Shown: positions 31,976 through 45,200 of the stretch, in pieces
Position numbering within the stretch: the first letter of the stretch is position 1
How the letters are laid out: each line of letters begins with the position of its first letter
The notes under the pieces: model-generated
Databases searched by the model: none
Seen by the model: only the letters and a program-made list of their open reading frames with translations
Told to the model about the DNA's origin: nothing
Assembly (NCBI RefSeq): GCF_000313135.1
Contig: NW_004457313.1
Span: 505,878-569,877, forward strand
Reading direction: 5' to 3'
Length of the DNA: 64,000 nt
Origin: Acanthamoeba castellanii str. Neff
Lineage: Eukaryota > Discosea > Longamoebia > Acanthamoebidae
Position numbers and translations under genes: made by a program

Positions 31976-34900
31976 ATGGAATCGATTAACGAACGGGCGA
32001 GCAACCACCTCCATTTTCTAGGCGACGCCCTGCACGCCCAGTCCGTCCGCCACTTTTTCTTCGTCGACCTCGAGAGGTACCTCCTTCTCCACCACCACCC
32101 CCCCCCCTTTGCACGCCACGAGTCGTAAATCTGTTTTGTTTTTTATTTTTGTATTTTATTTTTGTTTTAATACTTTTATTTACGTTTTATAATGATTTAT
32201 TTGTGCGTGATATTGTCGCTGGTCCAGTGTGGGAGGGGTGGTGCACCCGGAGCTGTACCGTCTGCTCTACGGGCGCGTGAGTGCCGCCCATGAGCCACCC
32301 GCGGCCATACTGCTCTTCCGCCGCAGCCACCACCACCGCGGCAACAACAACAACACGAAGGCGACGATGAAGGAGAAGAAGCCAAAGGCCGAGATGAACA
32401 AAGAGAAAGAGAAAGAGAAGCAAAAGACTGCAACCAAGCGATTCGAGGAGCGCTGCGGCAACTGCAAGAAGGCCATCACCACCAACATCTACTTCGACAC
32501 CAACAACAGCAATCATAGAAATCACAACAGCGGCGAGACGCCGACCGCGGCCGACCAGCGGCGGATCTGGGTGCACGCCGCCGCGTCGCCCGCGCACATG
32601 ATCTCCTTTGCTGCGGCGTTCCTGGTCGAGCGAGCGCTGGCGCTCCCGGGCGGCGACAACGTCAACGACCCAAACGCCAACGCGGCGCCGGCGGCGGTCA
32701 ATGTCTACCTGGTGTCGAACGACGACGCCGCCACGAAGCAGCTCGCGCGGCAGCTCAAGGCCCGCGAGCGCTTGGCCCAGGCCGTCGCCGACATCGGCAG
32801 AGAGACTGCGAAGGAGGAGCGCAGCGACGACTACAACGACGACGACGGCGACGACGCCGAGCGGGTGCGGTTTCATCGGCTCCGAGTCGACCGCGCGGGC
32901 GTGTGGGCCAAGCCGAGGAGCATCGAGTGCCTGCGCGAGGCCGGCCTGCTGGCCCACGCCCGGGTGGCCGCCGACAGCGACGGCGTAGAGAAGGCACGGC
33001 CCGGGTGGGAGGTGGTCAACCCGTTCGCTTTCTTCGCTCTTCAACCAAAGGATGTAGCCGAGCGGCGGGCGACGACCGCGACGACGGAGGTGGAGGGAAG
33101 GTGGAAGGAGAAGGACATCGACGCGGTGGTGCGGCGGGCCAAGTACCACCTATGGGCCGAGCACGAGCGTGGGATCGTGCTGCCGCGCACCCTGCACGAC
33201 CTGCGCAAGAAGGTGCGCCAGCTGTGCGTTCTGGAGAAGCGGCTCGACCCGCGCGCGGTGCTGGTGCTGCTCGAGCGGTCGCGCCTTATCGACGTCTGCC
33301 CCATCTGCCACGACTTTGACTACTCGTTCGATCGCTACAACGCCGCGCGGAGCGAGTCGAAGAAGAAAAGAGCGAAGCCGACCACCGCTGGCACGACGGG
33401 AAAGAACGAAGGCGGCGAAACAACGACAAAGAGCGAAAGCGAAAGCGACGCCGCGCGAGCCCAGAGAAAGAAAAAGAAGAAGAGTGCGATGGATCGGCAC
33501 AGCAAGGAGGAGCGGATCAAGCGGGTCGCCAAGGCAGTCACGCTGAAGCTGCTCAAGGCCAAGCGCGAGGACCGGCCCAAGGGGCGTCAGGCCCTGCTAG
33601 ACCACATCGACGCCGGCCACGCCGCCTACAAGACCCGGCTCGACGCCGAGCTCGTACTGGCCCGGCTCACCGTCTGCGGCTTCGTGTCGACACCGAACCG
33701 CGCCACCGGCGCAGAGAGCCGGCAAAGCGGGGCGGCCGCGGCGCTCGGCCGGGAGGACATCAGCGTCGAGTACGACCTGGGCGCGCTCGGCGATGACGAG
33801 CGGCAGTGGAGCGCTGACGAGGCCGCGGCCCAGCAGGCGCGCAAGGCCGCAGCCGAGGCCGAAGCCGAAGCTTCGTTGATGGCCGATGGGCGATCGGAGC
33901 GGAATGCGGGGGAGCAGGAGGAAGAGGAGGTGGTACCCTACGCCCCGGCCTGGACGTGGGCGGATGGCGACGAGGCGGCGTCGGAGGACCAGCTGACGGC
34001 GCAGCGGCGGCTGATCGGGCTGGCGGCCGGCCGACGCCCGGGCAAGGGCGACAAGGGCGGCGCAGAGCAGGGCGGCGGCGTGGGCACGTACATGGCCTAC
34101 CTGGCCGAGCAGCTGCGGGTGCCGGGGCGCTCGGCCGACTCGATCGGGGACATCGACTCGTGTGGGCTCAGCGACGAAGTGCTGCGGGGCTTCTACAGCT
34201 ACGGCTTCGAGAAGCCGACAGTCCTCCAACGCAAAGGCATCGCCAACATCATGGCCAAGCGGTACGGGAAATAATTATTTATTATTATAATTATCCATTC
34301 GAATTATTTATTATTCCTCTTTTATTCTTTTATTTGTTTTATTTTAACTGGTTTTTTGCTCATTATTTGTTTATTTGTTTTAATTGTCGCACCAGGGACA
34401 CGATTCTACTCGGGTGTAGCGGTTCGGGCAAGACCGCGGCCTACGTCGTGCCGTTGCTCCAGTCCCTCGATCGTCACCTCTACTCGCCCCAGGCCATCGT
34501 CCTGGTACAATTACTAATTTTTCTCGAACGTGTGCGTGTTGCGTGTTGCGTGTGCCGTGTGCGTGTGCGGTGTTGCACACGACTGAATGACGTTAATTCT
34601 TTGTTTGTGCGCCACAGGCCCCGACTCGTCCGCTGGCCCAGCAGATCGAGAAGGTCATCTCGTCCCTCGGAGAATACGTCGGCGTGCAATGTGCCCTGGT
34701 GTGCGGCGGTGGCTCGGTAAGCCAATGCATACAAGCACTCACACGTACGCGCTTGGTGTGTGTGTGTGCGTGTGGCGTGGCGTGTGCGGCGTGTGCAGTG
34801 CGCGCGTGCGATCTCACAGAACAGTGATTGTGGTGTATGTGCGTATTGGCCAGGGTGTCATGTGGTGGTGGCGACCGCCGGCAGGCTCTACGACATGATA

Positions 34901-36205
34901 AAGCGGAAGGCGCTGGAACTCAATCACGTGCAGCTCTTTGTCATTGACGAGATCGACGACATGCTCTCCACCACCAAGAAAGACCAGCTCTACGATGCAT
35001 GTCCCCTTAACCACGACACACACCACACACGAATCGCTCACGAGGCCACACACACACACAACACACACACCACACACACACACAACACACACACCACAGA
35101 TCGTCAAGGAGATGCCGTCAACGGTGCAGGTGGTCACGGTGGACACGGTGCTGAGCGAGGAGGCCTTCTCGACGCACCTGCGCTTCATGCGCGACCCGAT
35201 GGCCATCGCCACCGACAGCTCGCACGGCGCCGGCGTGTTTCCGCCGGGCGTGGACCAGTACACGGTCGAGGTCGAGGCCGAGGAGCACAAGCTGGCCACC
35301 CTGCTCGACCTGCTGGGCGGCTCGCCGGCCGAGACCCGCAGCGACACGTTGCAGCCGCGCAGCGAGGCCCGCGGCCGCGGGAACTGGGACGAGGCCCGGT
35401 GGAGCGAGGCCGGCGATGCGACAGCGGCGGTGGTAGTGGAGTCGCCCCGAAGCGAGCCGGACGCCGGCGACGGGGGCGTGAGTGCGACCCGGTCGCGGCC
35501 GCCGCCGCCGCCGCCGCCGCGGGAGATCGAAGGTATGGCGCAGATGGTGATCTTCTGCAACTCCAAGCGGAAGGTCGACTGGCTCACCGATCGGATGCTG
35601 GCCAGCAACTTCCCGTACGCTCACCTCTCCGCTCTCGCTAACGATTGCCTCGAGGCGTGTTCACTGACACGACACGACACGACACGACACGACACGACAC
35701 GACACGACACGACACGACACGACACGCACCACACGCGTAACACGACACACGCACGTTTGGTAGTGTGCTGGCGATTCATGAGGACATGGACCCGACGTCG
35801 GTGCAAACGGGGCTTAGCTCGTTCAGGGCAGGCTCGCACCGCGTCCTCATCACCACCGACTCGCTCTCCTTCGGTACGCACCACTCTCCCCTCTCGCTTG
35901 CTCGCCTTCGTCCCACTGACACGACACACGCGCCGCACACGCACCACACACGCACGCACCGCACCGCACACGCACACGCACACGCAGGGCTCGACGTGCA
36001 CCAGCTGAACCTGGTGGTCAACTACGACGTGCCCAAGTCGGCGCCGGGCATGGTGCGGCGCGTGGGCCGGGCAGGTCGGTTCATGCGCAAGGGCGCCGCC
36101 ATCACCCTCCTGGCCGGCCCCGATGACCGCCGGCTGCTGGAGGCCCTCCAGGCCGCCATCCCCTTCCACGCCCCGCCTCTTCCCGCCTCTCTTGTTCTCC
36201 CGTGA
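31976..36205 (+). CDS. eIF4A-like DEAD-box helicase homologue with long N-terminal extension and altered motifs
   Basis: Exon 1 starts at ATG 31976 (MESINERASNHHLHFLGDAL). A very long second exon encodes about 680 residues with CxxC pairs (RCGNCKKAITTN, VCPICHDFDYSFD), charged low-complexity parts and no known domain. The helicase core follows: Q motif YGFEKPTVLQRKGI, motif I GCSGSGKTAAYVVPLLQSL, Ia APTRPLAQQI, VVVATAGRLYDMI, motif II DEID, then LSEEAFSTHLRFMRDPMAIA (strongly eIF4A-like), IFCNSKRKVDWL, VLITTDSLSFGLDVHQLNLV and motif VI RRVGRAGRFMRKG. Motif III (SAT) is replaced by VDT, DEAD by DEID, and TxARGLDV by SLSFGLDV. It may bind RNA with reduced unwinding. Poly-Pro/Ala-rich insert between the two RecA-like lobes. 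Stop TGA 36203-36205, only 80 bp from the converging gene. Confidence 0.82.
35668..35727. repeat. (ACACG)n intronic microsatellite
   Basis: About twelve pentamers in an intron between the two RecA-like lobes of the eIF4A-like gene. Confidence 0.93.
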
Positions 36206-36285
36206 AGTGGAAAGCCCATTAAAAAGCAGGTCAATCGAAATGATGGCCGAACTGTTATTGAGAGCCCTCAACGAAGAGGATTCGG

Positions 36286-39200
36286 TCAGTCCATGTGCTC
36301 GTAGTCGGAGTGGATGTCGGCCATCTCCTCGAAGTCGCCGTAGACCGACCCGCCGGCGGCGCCCTGGCCGTAGGTGTCGCCGCCACCGCCGTCGTCATCC
36401 TCGTCGTCGGCGTCAAACTCTCGATCGCTCGCGTAGTCGTACGTGTAGTAGTCGTCCAGCACCTCCCCCGACGGCCCATACCTGCGGCCCCGCCAGACCA
36501 GTCGTCAATCAGCACATGCGTGCGGTGTGTGCGGTGCGCGCGTGCGGTGTGTGCGTGTGCGGTGTGTGCGTGTGCGGTCGCATTTGTTTGTTTGCTTACC
36601 TGAGATTGGCCCCGTCTTGGCGTCCTCCTCGCCGCCGTCGCCTTCGCTGGTTCTCCTCATCGCCGTCGTCGTCACTGTCGTCCCGCCCGTAGATGTCATC
36701 TTCCCCACCGTCCTCCTCCCCTTCGTTCTTGCCCTTCCCCTTCTTCGACTGCTTGCCTCCTCCTACATTTTTTACAATAAAAACATATTAAATTGATTGG
36801 ACAAATAACAAAAAAGGTAAAGAATAATCAGATTCACAAATGATTTAATTAATAAAAATAAAAATAATATGAATAAATAAATAAATAACAAAATAAATGG
36901 TACCAGAGCCGAAAATGCTGAAGGTGTCGTCTTCGTCGTCTTCATCGCCGAGCTCGTGCTTGTTGACGATGCCGTAGCCGTCCTCCTCGTCTTCGTCGCC
37001 CAGGAACCCGCCCGCCTTCCCGCCGCCGCCCGGCTTCCACTCGTCGCTCTCGAGCGCGCCGTTGGCCTTGTCGAATCGCGTGCACTGCTTGGTGAGCTTC
37101 TCCTGCTGCTTGCGGAAGTTGATCGTCTCCAGCAGGTTGTCGTACGACGAGATCACCCCGCGGATGTGGTTCTTGCAGTTCTCAAAGTAGATGTCAAAGT
37201 TGGCTCGCGCCTGCGCACACGAGACACACACGACACGCACACGACACGCACGACACGCACGACACGCACGACACGCACGACACGCGCGTGAGTAAAAATA
37301 AGATGAGAGAGGCGGTGGGAGAAGGAGCGGGCGGCGTACGTTGATGTTGTAGGAGTAGGTGATCCCGTTGTAGACGAACGTCACGCCCGGCACCGGAGCC
37401 GTCAGCTCGTTCAGAATTCGCTCCGTTCCTGAATTCCACCATCTCGTGAGACACGACACGCACGACACACACGACACGCACGACACACACGACACACGTG
37501 CGAATGAGGTACCGAGCTCGTTACAGGAGGTGATGAGCTTCTCGACGTTCTCCATCATGACCTCCCACATGCGGTTGGCGATCTTCATGAAGAGCTCGTC
37601 GGGGAACTTCTGGAGCTCCTCCATCTCCTCGCGCCGGCTCTCCACCTTCTCCTTCTGCGCCTCGCGCTCGCGCTCGGCCTTGAGCTTCTGCTCGACGTCG
37701 CGCATGAACCGCAGCACCTCGCGCTTCTCCCGCTTCACCCGCGCCACCACCTGGTAGAACGCAAAGGCCAGCCCGAGCAGCAGGCACCGCAGGAACAGCA
37801 TGAATATGGTCCGCGGGCTGATGAAGGCGCTCACCCGGTCGGCCAGCCCGACCATGCCCTTCTCCCCCATCGCCAGCCCGCCGTCCATCAGCCGCCCCAC
37901 CGTCAGCGGCCGCTGCGACTGCGCTTCGATGTCGAAGAGGCCGCCCAGGCCGCGGTCGGGCCGCAGCGATGATGGGTGGTCGGCGGCGGAGGCGGCGGTG
38001 GCGGCGGCGGCGGTGCGGATGTAGGAGCGGGTCCAGAGGGCGGAGGTGAGGTAGCGCCGGAGGGAGTGGACGCCGCGGTAGTAGCGGGTGACGAGGCCGT
38101 GGAAGCGGGTCTTGCGGCCCCAGTAGAGCAGGCACGCGCCGGTGAAGAACAGCATCGAACAGAAGAGCGTCGCCTTCCACCACCACAGCAGGAAACGCAG
38201 GGCCTGGCACCCAAAGCGAAGATTATTAATTAATTACTACTTATTAATGCACGCACACGCACACGCACACGCACACGCACCACCGCACACCACCGCACAC
38301 GCACACGCAAGCAATAGAGGTGAGAAATGAGTACCATGCGCAGGATGCGCTTGTATGATCGGCTCTTTTCCAGTTCTTTTCGTTTGCTTTCATAGTCCTT
38401 GCCCTCCTCTTTCAACCTCATCTCCACCCTGGAAGCACACAAAGCACACGACACACGCACACACGACACACACGCACACACGACACACGACACACACGAC
38501 ACACACACGCACACAAAGCACACGACACGACACGCGTGTGGGATGGAGAACGTTGAGACATCAGAACAAACGACGAAATGAAAGCGCCCACGAGTGAGCA
38601 CTGGAGCGAGCTGGCCCACGGAGAAGGGTATGCGTTACTTTTGGGTGGAGTATTTCTCGAGAAGCTGCGTTCGCGCTTCGAGCAGAGTGCTCCTGCAACG
38701 GTGACGCACGGGTGAGCTCGTGTGTAGGCCTGATTCGTGTCGCGCCGGCGTGTGGTGCGGTGTGCGGTGGTGTGTGTCGTGTGCGGTGGTGTGTGTCGTG
38801 TGTGTCGTGTGTGTCGTGTGTGTCGTGTGTGTCGTGTGTGTCGTGTGTGTCGTGTGTGTCGTGTGTGCCGTGTGTGTCGTGTGTGCCGTGTGTGCCGTGT
38901 GTGTCGTGTGTGCCGTGTGTGTCGTGTGTAGAACACGGCTACAAGGCTGTGTCTGGAACGAACCTGAGTTGGCCGAGGGAGGCGGTGAGTACGTTTTGGT
39001 TGTTCTCGTCCACCCCGCGCTTCAGCTGCTTCAGGCCCTGCAAGTCACGAAGGAAGACACCGCGTCGTTCTCGAGTTATAGGACCGTGCGCGTGCGATGG
39101 TGCGCGCGTGCGGGGTCATTCGCGGTGAGCGCGATGGTATGCGCCGCACCTTCTTGACTCGCTTCAGGTGCTTCTTCACGTTCTTGAGAAGAGGGAACAC

Positions 39201-39727
39201 CTGAGCACCCGCCTTGAGCGAGTCGCCGAATTCAGAGTCCATCGCCTTGTCTCCCGCGTCCAGTTTCCTGCATCCATCGCACAGACAGCACAACAATAAT
39301 TTATTGTTTGAAAAAAAGATTTCACATTATTTGTATGTTTTGTTTGAGTAATTGAGGTAACAAAGTAATTGATGTATCAATTGATTAAAATATGTAGATG
39401 AAGAGAAATAAATATAGAATTATTTGTGGAGGTGCAATAAATATAAAGCATTAATTGATTGGCGTACCAGTTCTTGGTGCTCCAGTGCACGAGGAGGCTG
39501 AGTCCGTGATCGACGGCTCGCATGAAGTTCTCCAGGTAGGCGTGCGGCAGGCCGTCCCCGTGAGGGTCTCCATTGCGCCCGCCCATCGTTCCATTTGCTC
39601 CCTCGCCTCCTTCCATCTCGCTCTCGGTCTCCTCTTCATAGAACTCGTCCTCATCCTCGTCCTCGTCCTCCTCTTCTTCTATTCCCTTGCCTCCATCCTC
39701 CTCTTCATCTGCGTCCATGTACCACAT
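36286..39727 (-). CDS. Acidic coiled-coil membrane protein, unrecognised
   Basis: ATG 39727 gives MWYMDADEEEDGGKG and a strongly acidic N-terminus. Helical segments follow (LENFMRAVDHGLSLLVHW, LKNVKKHLKRVKK, TLLEARTQLLEKYS, MRLKEEGKDYESKRKELEKS). One membrane segment is FLLWWWKATLFCSMLFFTGA with CLLYWG, a second is TIFMLFLRCLLLGLAFAFYQ. A long coiled coil comes next (KAEREREAQKEKVESRREEM) and PDELFMKIANRMWEVMMENV. A compact part (GVTFVYNGITYSYNIN, NFDIYFENCKNHIRGVIS) leads to an acidic tail (DDEDDDGGGG, DYEHMD), stop at 36286. I do not recognise the family. The layout suggests an endomembrane protein with large cytosolic ends. The many exons are separated by CACGA-rich introns. Confidence 0.65.
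38771..38929. repeat. (GTGTGTCGT)n nonamer repeat
   Basis: About sixteen nonamers with occasional GTGTGCCGT variants, inside an intron of the acidic membrane-protein gene. It reads as ACGACACAC on the transcript. Confidence 0.93.
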
Positions 39728-40013
39728 GGCTCACACCCAATCGCCCCAAATCTCAGGATTTATCTTTTTTTCTACTTGAATGCTCGTTTCCAGCGTGCAA
39801 ATAGATCGATCGAGTCTATCTCCACGAGCCAAGGTGTGATGCTGAAAAGACAAGAGGTCGCCCACGTGTTGTTTGGTTGATCAATTGGGCGGATGGGCTG
39901 GGGTTGTGGTGTGGGCCGAAATCGGATTCGATTGTTGGGCTTTCCTGCGTGTCGTCGCCACAGTTTCCGGAGGAATGCACGGTATGCACGTGATTGCGTG
40001 CGTGTGCGGCCGC

Positions 40014-40596
40014 TCAGCCGAGCTGTTGAGCCTTGGCCTCGAACTGTCGCTTGAGTCGAAGGGCCTCATCGTAGAGCCCAATGTCGAGCCCGTCCACGTT
40101 GCGCGCCACGCGGGCCTCCAACACATACCCCTGCATGTGGCTGTTAGGTGCTATGGCACACACGCATCACACGCCACCGCACACACACGGCACTCGTTCG
40201 ATACGTACGCCTGGCTGGTCCTCCTGGCGTCGCAGCTCGCCGATGACCTGGAAGAGGGAGTGGGTGGCGAGGGGCATGGCTTCCAGCAGCCGTGTGTCCA
40301 CCGTGAGCCGGTGCGTGCGTCCGTGCGGCGACTCGAGCACCACCCGGTTCGAGGGAATGTCGAACTCGACCACTCTGTTCTCCCCCCCCGCGCGCGTCGC
40401 CACACATGTTAGGGCTTGGCCAGCGGAAAGCGCCGAAGCTGGCTCTTTGTGCGGGGGGGGGGGCTCGCACGCACTTGCCGAGAACCCGGACGCTTTGGCC
40501 GTTCAGATCTTTTGTAGCAAGGATTTCTTCGATGTGCTTGATCTGCCCGAATTGCAACGGCACCGGCCGCCCTCCATCCTCCTCCATCTTGTCCAT
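40014..40596 (-). CDS. TEN1: CST-complex subunit TEN1 homologue
   Basis: Three exons from ATG 40596 to TGA 40014, about 138 residues (vertebrate TEN1 is about 123). The N-terminal part reads VPLQFGQIKHIEEILATKDL then GQSVRVLGK. The middle exon has RVVEFDIPSNRVVLESPHGR, HRLTVDTRLLEAMP and HSLFQVIGELRRQED. The last exon has GYVLEARVARNVDGLDIGLY and DEALRLKRQFE. This order (start strand, G-K, beta hairpin, LY-V-GEL, V-ARV-NVDGLD, C-terminal helix) is that of the small OB-fold protein TEN1, the Stn1 partner in the CST complex, which binds telomeric single strands and assists lagging-strand fill-in. Found without a search, so the call rests on pattern similarity. Confidence 0.78.
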
Positions 40597-40695
40597 CTTT
40601 CGATTCTTTCTAGATTTTCAGCTATTTCCAAGAAACACACCAATTGATTATTTTATTTTATTTTGTTTTGTTTTTGTTGGCGCGCTACACGCTGC

Positions 40696-42142
40696 CTACT
40701 CCTCGAGATCCTTGGGCGCCTTGGGCTCGAGGTCCTCGCCGTACTGGATGGCGTTGTCGATGTGAGCCAACAGCACCTCGATGCTGTCCTCGTCCTTGAT
40801 GTTGAGCGGAATGAACGACACCATCGGGTCGTTCTCCAGCTGTTGATGAAAGCGATGCGAGTGAGTGGCACACCACGTTAGTACAGGCATCTCTTCTAGA
40901 AGCAAGAAGAAGCAAGAAGCGAGAGGTGTACCAGGGATCCGATGGCGGCGTTGAGCTTGTAGAACTTCTTTCCCATGTCTCTGTTGAGCTCCTCTGTGAG
41001 CTGGGGGAGGTCGGGATCGAAGAACCTGAGTGCAAGGACGACGAGGATGATGATGATGTGAGTAGACATGCGACAGCAACCAACAAGAGAGGGCGGAGCG
41101 AAACTCACTTTTCCAGGTCGGTGTGCTTCTGCTTGCCGTGCGTGTTCTCGTAGACGTCCATCTTGGTGAGCACGTTGATGTGCGGCAGCTCCATTTGATA
41201 CATGACGGAGAGGCACATCAGCATGCCGGAGATGAACTTGGCCGAGTCGGACATGAAGTTCGAGTCCAGCTGGACACGAGAAGAAAGAAGAATGAAGCCG
41301 TTGAGTGATGTAAAAATTCAAAACGGAGTCGCTTAAAAAGCACAGCGAACGAACCGTGTAGACGGCGCACACTTGGTAGCCCATCCGCTGCAGCTCCGAG
41401 GCGAATACTCGCATCACGGGGTAGTGCGTGAACAGCTCAATCTGGCCTGTGGTGTCGTTGCATATTCGTGTGTCGTGTGTCGTGTGTCGTGTTGTGAGCG
41501 TTCGGGATACAAGCTTTGCCGAAATGGAAGAGAGAAGAGGAAGTGGAAGAGAAGGAGGTACCAGGGCAATCGATGATGAGGTAGTCCTCCTCAAAGTCGC
41601 CGACCTCGTCCCGCAGCCAATCGAGGTTCTGGATGAGGTACTCCATGCAGAACACGAGGCCGCCGTTGGGTCCGTACTGCATGTCCTCCATGATCTCGTC
41701 CACCGTGATCAGCTCTCGTATATCTGCACGCACACGCACACGCACACGCACCACCGCACACGCATGCACACACGCACGAGCGACAAAAAGGTGATGAGGT
41801 TGTGTCCACCACTCGGTGGATCTAATGGCGGAGAAGAGATCGCATCTGATGCAATGGGTGGAAAAGTACCGACGGAGACGGGGTACTTGAAGACCTCGGC
41901 CGCAGGATCGAGATTCACGACGTGCACCGTTCGTCCAATGTTCTCGCAATGCTGCCGCACGATGTCGCAGTATGTGGACTATGTGGGCGAGGAGAGATTA
42001 AATCCAAGGCCAAAATTGAATTCATCAAGCTCTTCACAAGATGCAGCTTGTTCAAATGATGCATACGGAACCGGATGTGTGCAAAGGAATGTACCTTGCC
42101 ACTGCCAGCGGGTCCCATCACAAGCTGTGCATGCTTGCCCAT
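40696..42142 (-). CDS. GPN3: GPN-loop GTPase 3
   Basis: ATG 42142 opens [16 protein letters not shown] (P-loop) and the next exon [28 protein letters not shown], the family start. The defining Gly-Pro-Asn loop is in [20 protein letters not shown], followed by [20 protein letters not shown] (G3) and, after an intron, [15 protein letters not shown] and [11 protein letters not shown] (G4 TKMD). The end has [18 protein letters not shown] then [19 protein letters not shown], typical of GPN3 rather than GPN1/2. Stop TAG at 40696. GPN3 dimerises with GPN1 and is needed for RNA polymerase II assembly and nuclear import. About seven exons. It shares a 73-bp divergent spacer with the F-box/tubulin gene. 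Confidence 0.95.
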
Positions 42143-42215
42143 CGCTAGATGCTAATCAGATTGAGGAAAAACAACAAAATCAATTTAAACTGCAATAAAT
42201 AAGAAAACGATCTGG
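42143..42215. promoter_or_regulatory. Very short divergent spacer (73 bp)
   Basis: Lies between start codons of GPN3 (-) and the F-box/tubulin gene (+). Both promoters must overlap here or extend into the coding regions. Confidence 0.4.
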
Positions 42216-45200
42216 ATGCAGAGCAGCCGCAGGCGTCGCTGGCCGGATGTGCAGTTCTTCTTCCCGCCCGCTGTTGATGGTGGTGCACGAGACGAGGAGC
42301 AACCGGCGGATGCAACGACTCGACGTAGCGATTGCAAAGATGAGGAAGAAGATGAAAGATTCGACATACTGAGCGCTCTGCCAGAGGAGGTGGCCCTGCG
42401 CGTGCTGGGCGGAGGCGAGCTGGCGACGCGACTCGCCGAGAACAGCTGCAGCGACGGCGGCGGCCCGACCTGGTCGGCGTGGGAGCTGAGGCAAGTGGTG
42501 AGCCGCGTGTGCCGCAACTGGCGCCGTCTGGCCCTCGACGCCGGCCTCCTCGCCTCCACACTCCACCAGTACGTCTCTCGCTCTTCCAGTACACGCGGCC
42601 ACCGCACGCACAGAACACGACACGCACCACGGCACACATGCGACAAAAGCTGGAATTCTCATTTCAGCGTGGTCTGTGTAGGTATCACCGAGGCAGGACC
42701 GGGCCGATCGTCTCGCTCGGCGGGGAGGTTATCCACGTCCAAATCGGCAACTGCGGTACCTCACACACACACACACACACACCGACACACGACACACACG
42801 ACACACAGCTCACAAAAGAGATAAACGGTGGCAGGAAACATGGTGGGCAAGGAGTACTGGCGCGCGCTGGTCCACGAACACTCGCTCGATCCATCCAGCT
42901 TCGCCATTTCCGGTTCGTGTGCTCCCGCGGCCGGTCGCTGCACTGAATACCACACGTAAACTCACATCGACACACGCTTACGACACGACACGCGCACACG
43001 CGCACACGACACGACACCGCACACGATGGCTTTTGGTCTTTTCAAGGTAGTTCGCCCTTCACAGAACAGATCACGGGCCTGCCGGTGAGCTTCGACGAGA
43101 GTGCAACGGGCAGGTTCACCGCGCGCTCCATTCTCGTCGACACCGACCCGGCCTCGCTGGACCTCATCCGCGCGTCGCCGCTCGCCAAGCTCTTCCGCCC
43201 CGACTGGTACGTAACCGCCTTTGCCCTCCCAGCCTCCAGCCGCTCGTTTCGGTCGATCGTCGTTTTGCCTAACCTTCGGTCGAAGTATGGTCAGTGGCCA
43301 CGGCAGCTGCGCTCTGGATTGGGAGGAGGCGCACTTCTTCTCCGGCAAGGCCGTATCGGAGGCCGCCACCGAGGTACCGCAACCGCAGCGTATGCGTGTG
43401 CGGCGTGTGCCGGCCTTTACCCATCGCTAATGCGTAGAAATTTATGACGTATCGCTAGGCCATCCAGAGAGAGATGGAGCGCTGTGATCGAGTACAGGCC
43501 TTCGTCTTCTTCCACTCGCTGGGCGGTACGCGCGCTATGCTAAGCAGCTGCGCGACGGCGACGCGGCATTTGAGTGACCCGTGCGTGTCGTGCGTGTCGA
43601 TCATATTTAGGCGGCTGCGGTTCGGGGCTGACCACGTCGGTCATCACCGAGCTGGCCCAGGAGCGTCTGTTCCAGCCGCCGATCATCAATTTTGCCTTCG
43701 TTCCATCGTCGTGCACGGTCGACCCCATCACCAACCTCAAGCTGACCACCCGCGAAGCCTGTACACATCGCTCTAATTTGTCAATTTTTCTTTTGAACTG
43801 TTTGTTTGTTTGTTTTAATTATCATTTATTTATGTCATTTACGTGCTTCATTTTTATTATACTTATTTATTATTTATTAATCCTCTCGCAGGCAACACAA
43901 TGTTGGGCTTTAACACTCTGATCGAGTACAGCGGCGCCACTTTCCTGATCGACAATGGCGCACTCAAGCGGTCGGTCTCCTATTTGCCTATCTTGTCAAC
44001 GGTACGGTGCCACCCCACCCGTGTGCGCGCTCTCTTCGCTCTTCTGACACTAGACGCCTTCGCTCTATTCAGACGGCGGCGCACAGCGCCATGAACCTCA
44101 CGGCCGCCGCTGCCATCAGCGGAGTGACGTGCCCACAGCGATTCCCAATGGTACGCGCCCTAATACGACCCTTCTGCACTCGTGCTCGCTGGATTGACAC
44201 GACACACACGACACACACGACACACACGACACACACGACACACACGACACACACGACACACACACGACACGAGTAGTTGGGTGCCGAGTGTCTGGGGTCG
44301 TGGCGAAAGCTGATCCACGTGAGCGTACCGTTCCCTCGGGCGCACTTCTTCTCCCTCGCCCACGCCCCATTCTCCTCTGGTACTTTTCTGCCACATGTGC
44401 GCACGTGCGGCGAGTGCGGCGTGCGCGGCGCGTGCGGCGTCCACCACGCGCCGGCTCACATGACACACACGCGCGCGACCACCCGACAGATGGCCGTACG
44501 CACTGCAGCACCGCCGAGCTGATGAGGGAGGTCTTCACCGAGAGCGCCTGTCTCAAAGGCCTGCCGCGCGATGCTGCCCCGCTCGCGCGCAGCGACTGGG
44601 GGAAGACGATCTCGTTCTTCAATTTCGTGTGCGTGCGCGGCCGGCGGGCCTCGTGGCGCGACGCGGCGCGCGAGCTCGAGGCCATCAAGCAGCACCGCCG
44701 GTCCCTGCCGCCCGAGGCCGACGGCTGCGACTTCACCGACGAAGTCCTCGATGAAGAAGACAACGACAACGAAGCCGAAGAACGCGAAAACGAAGACGAA
44801 GGCGGCGCCAGGACCACCGTCAACGTCAAGGGCGGCGCGCAGACGAAAAAAGAAGAGGAGCAAGTCGAGGTTGATGAAGAAGACGATGACACGCTGACCA
44901 CCTTCATCCCACGCGAGGCCGAGTGGCTGCCCGACTCCCACATCCGCTACGCCTACTGCCCGGTCGCCTACCCACCACCATCATCGTCATCATCGTCTTC
45001 TTCATTGTCATCGCCTTCTTCATTATCGTCATCGGCGCTGGGCGATGGGGCGAGCGCGACGCTGGTGTCGTCCAACACGCGGACCTACTCGCGATACCTT
45101 GCGCGCTTCTTCGACCGGTTCGGGCAGCTGCCCGACGCCAGCGCCCTGTGCACCGAGGACAGGCAGCTGCTGCACGAGGCCGAGAGCAACCTACACGACC

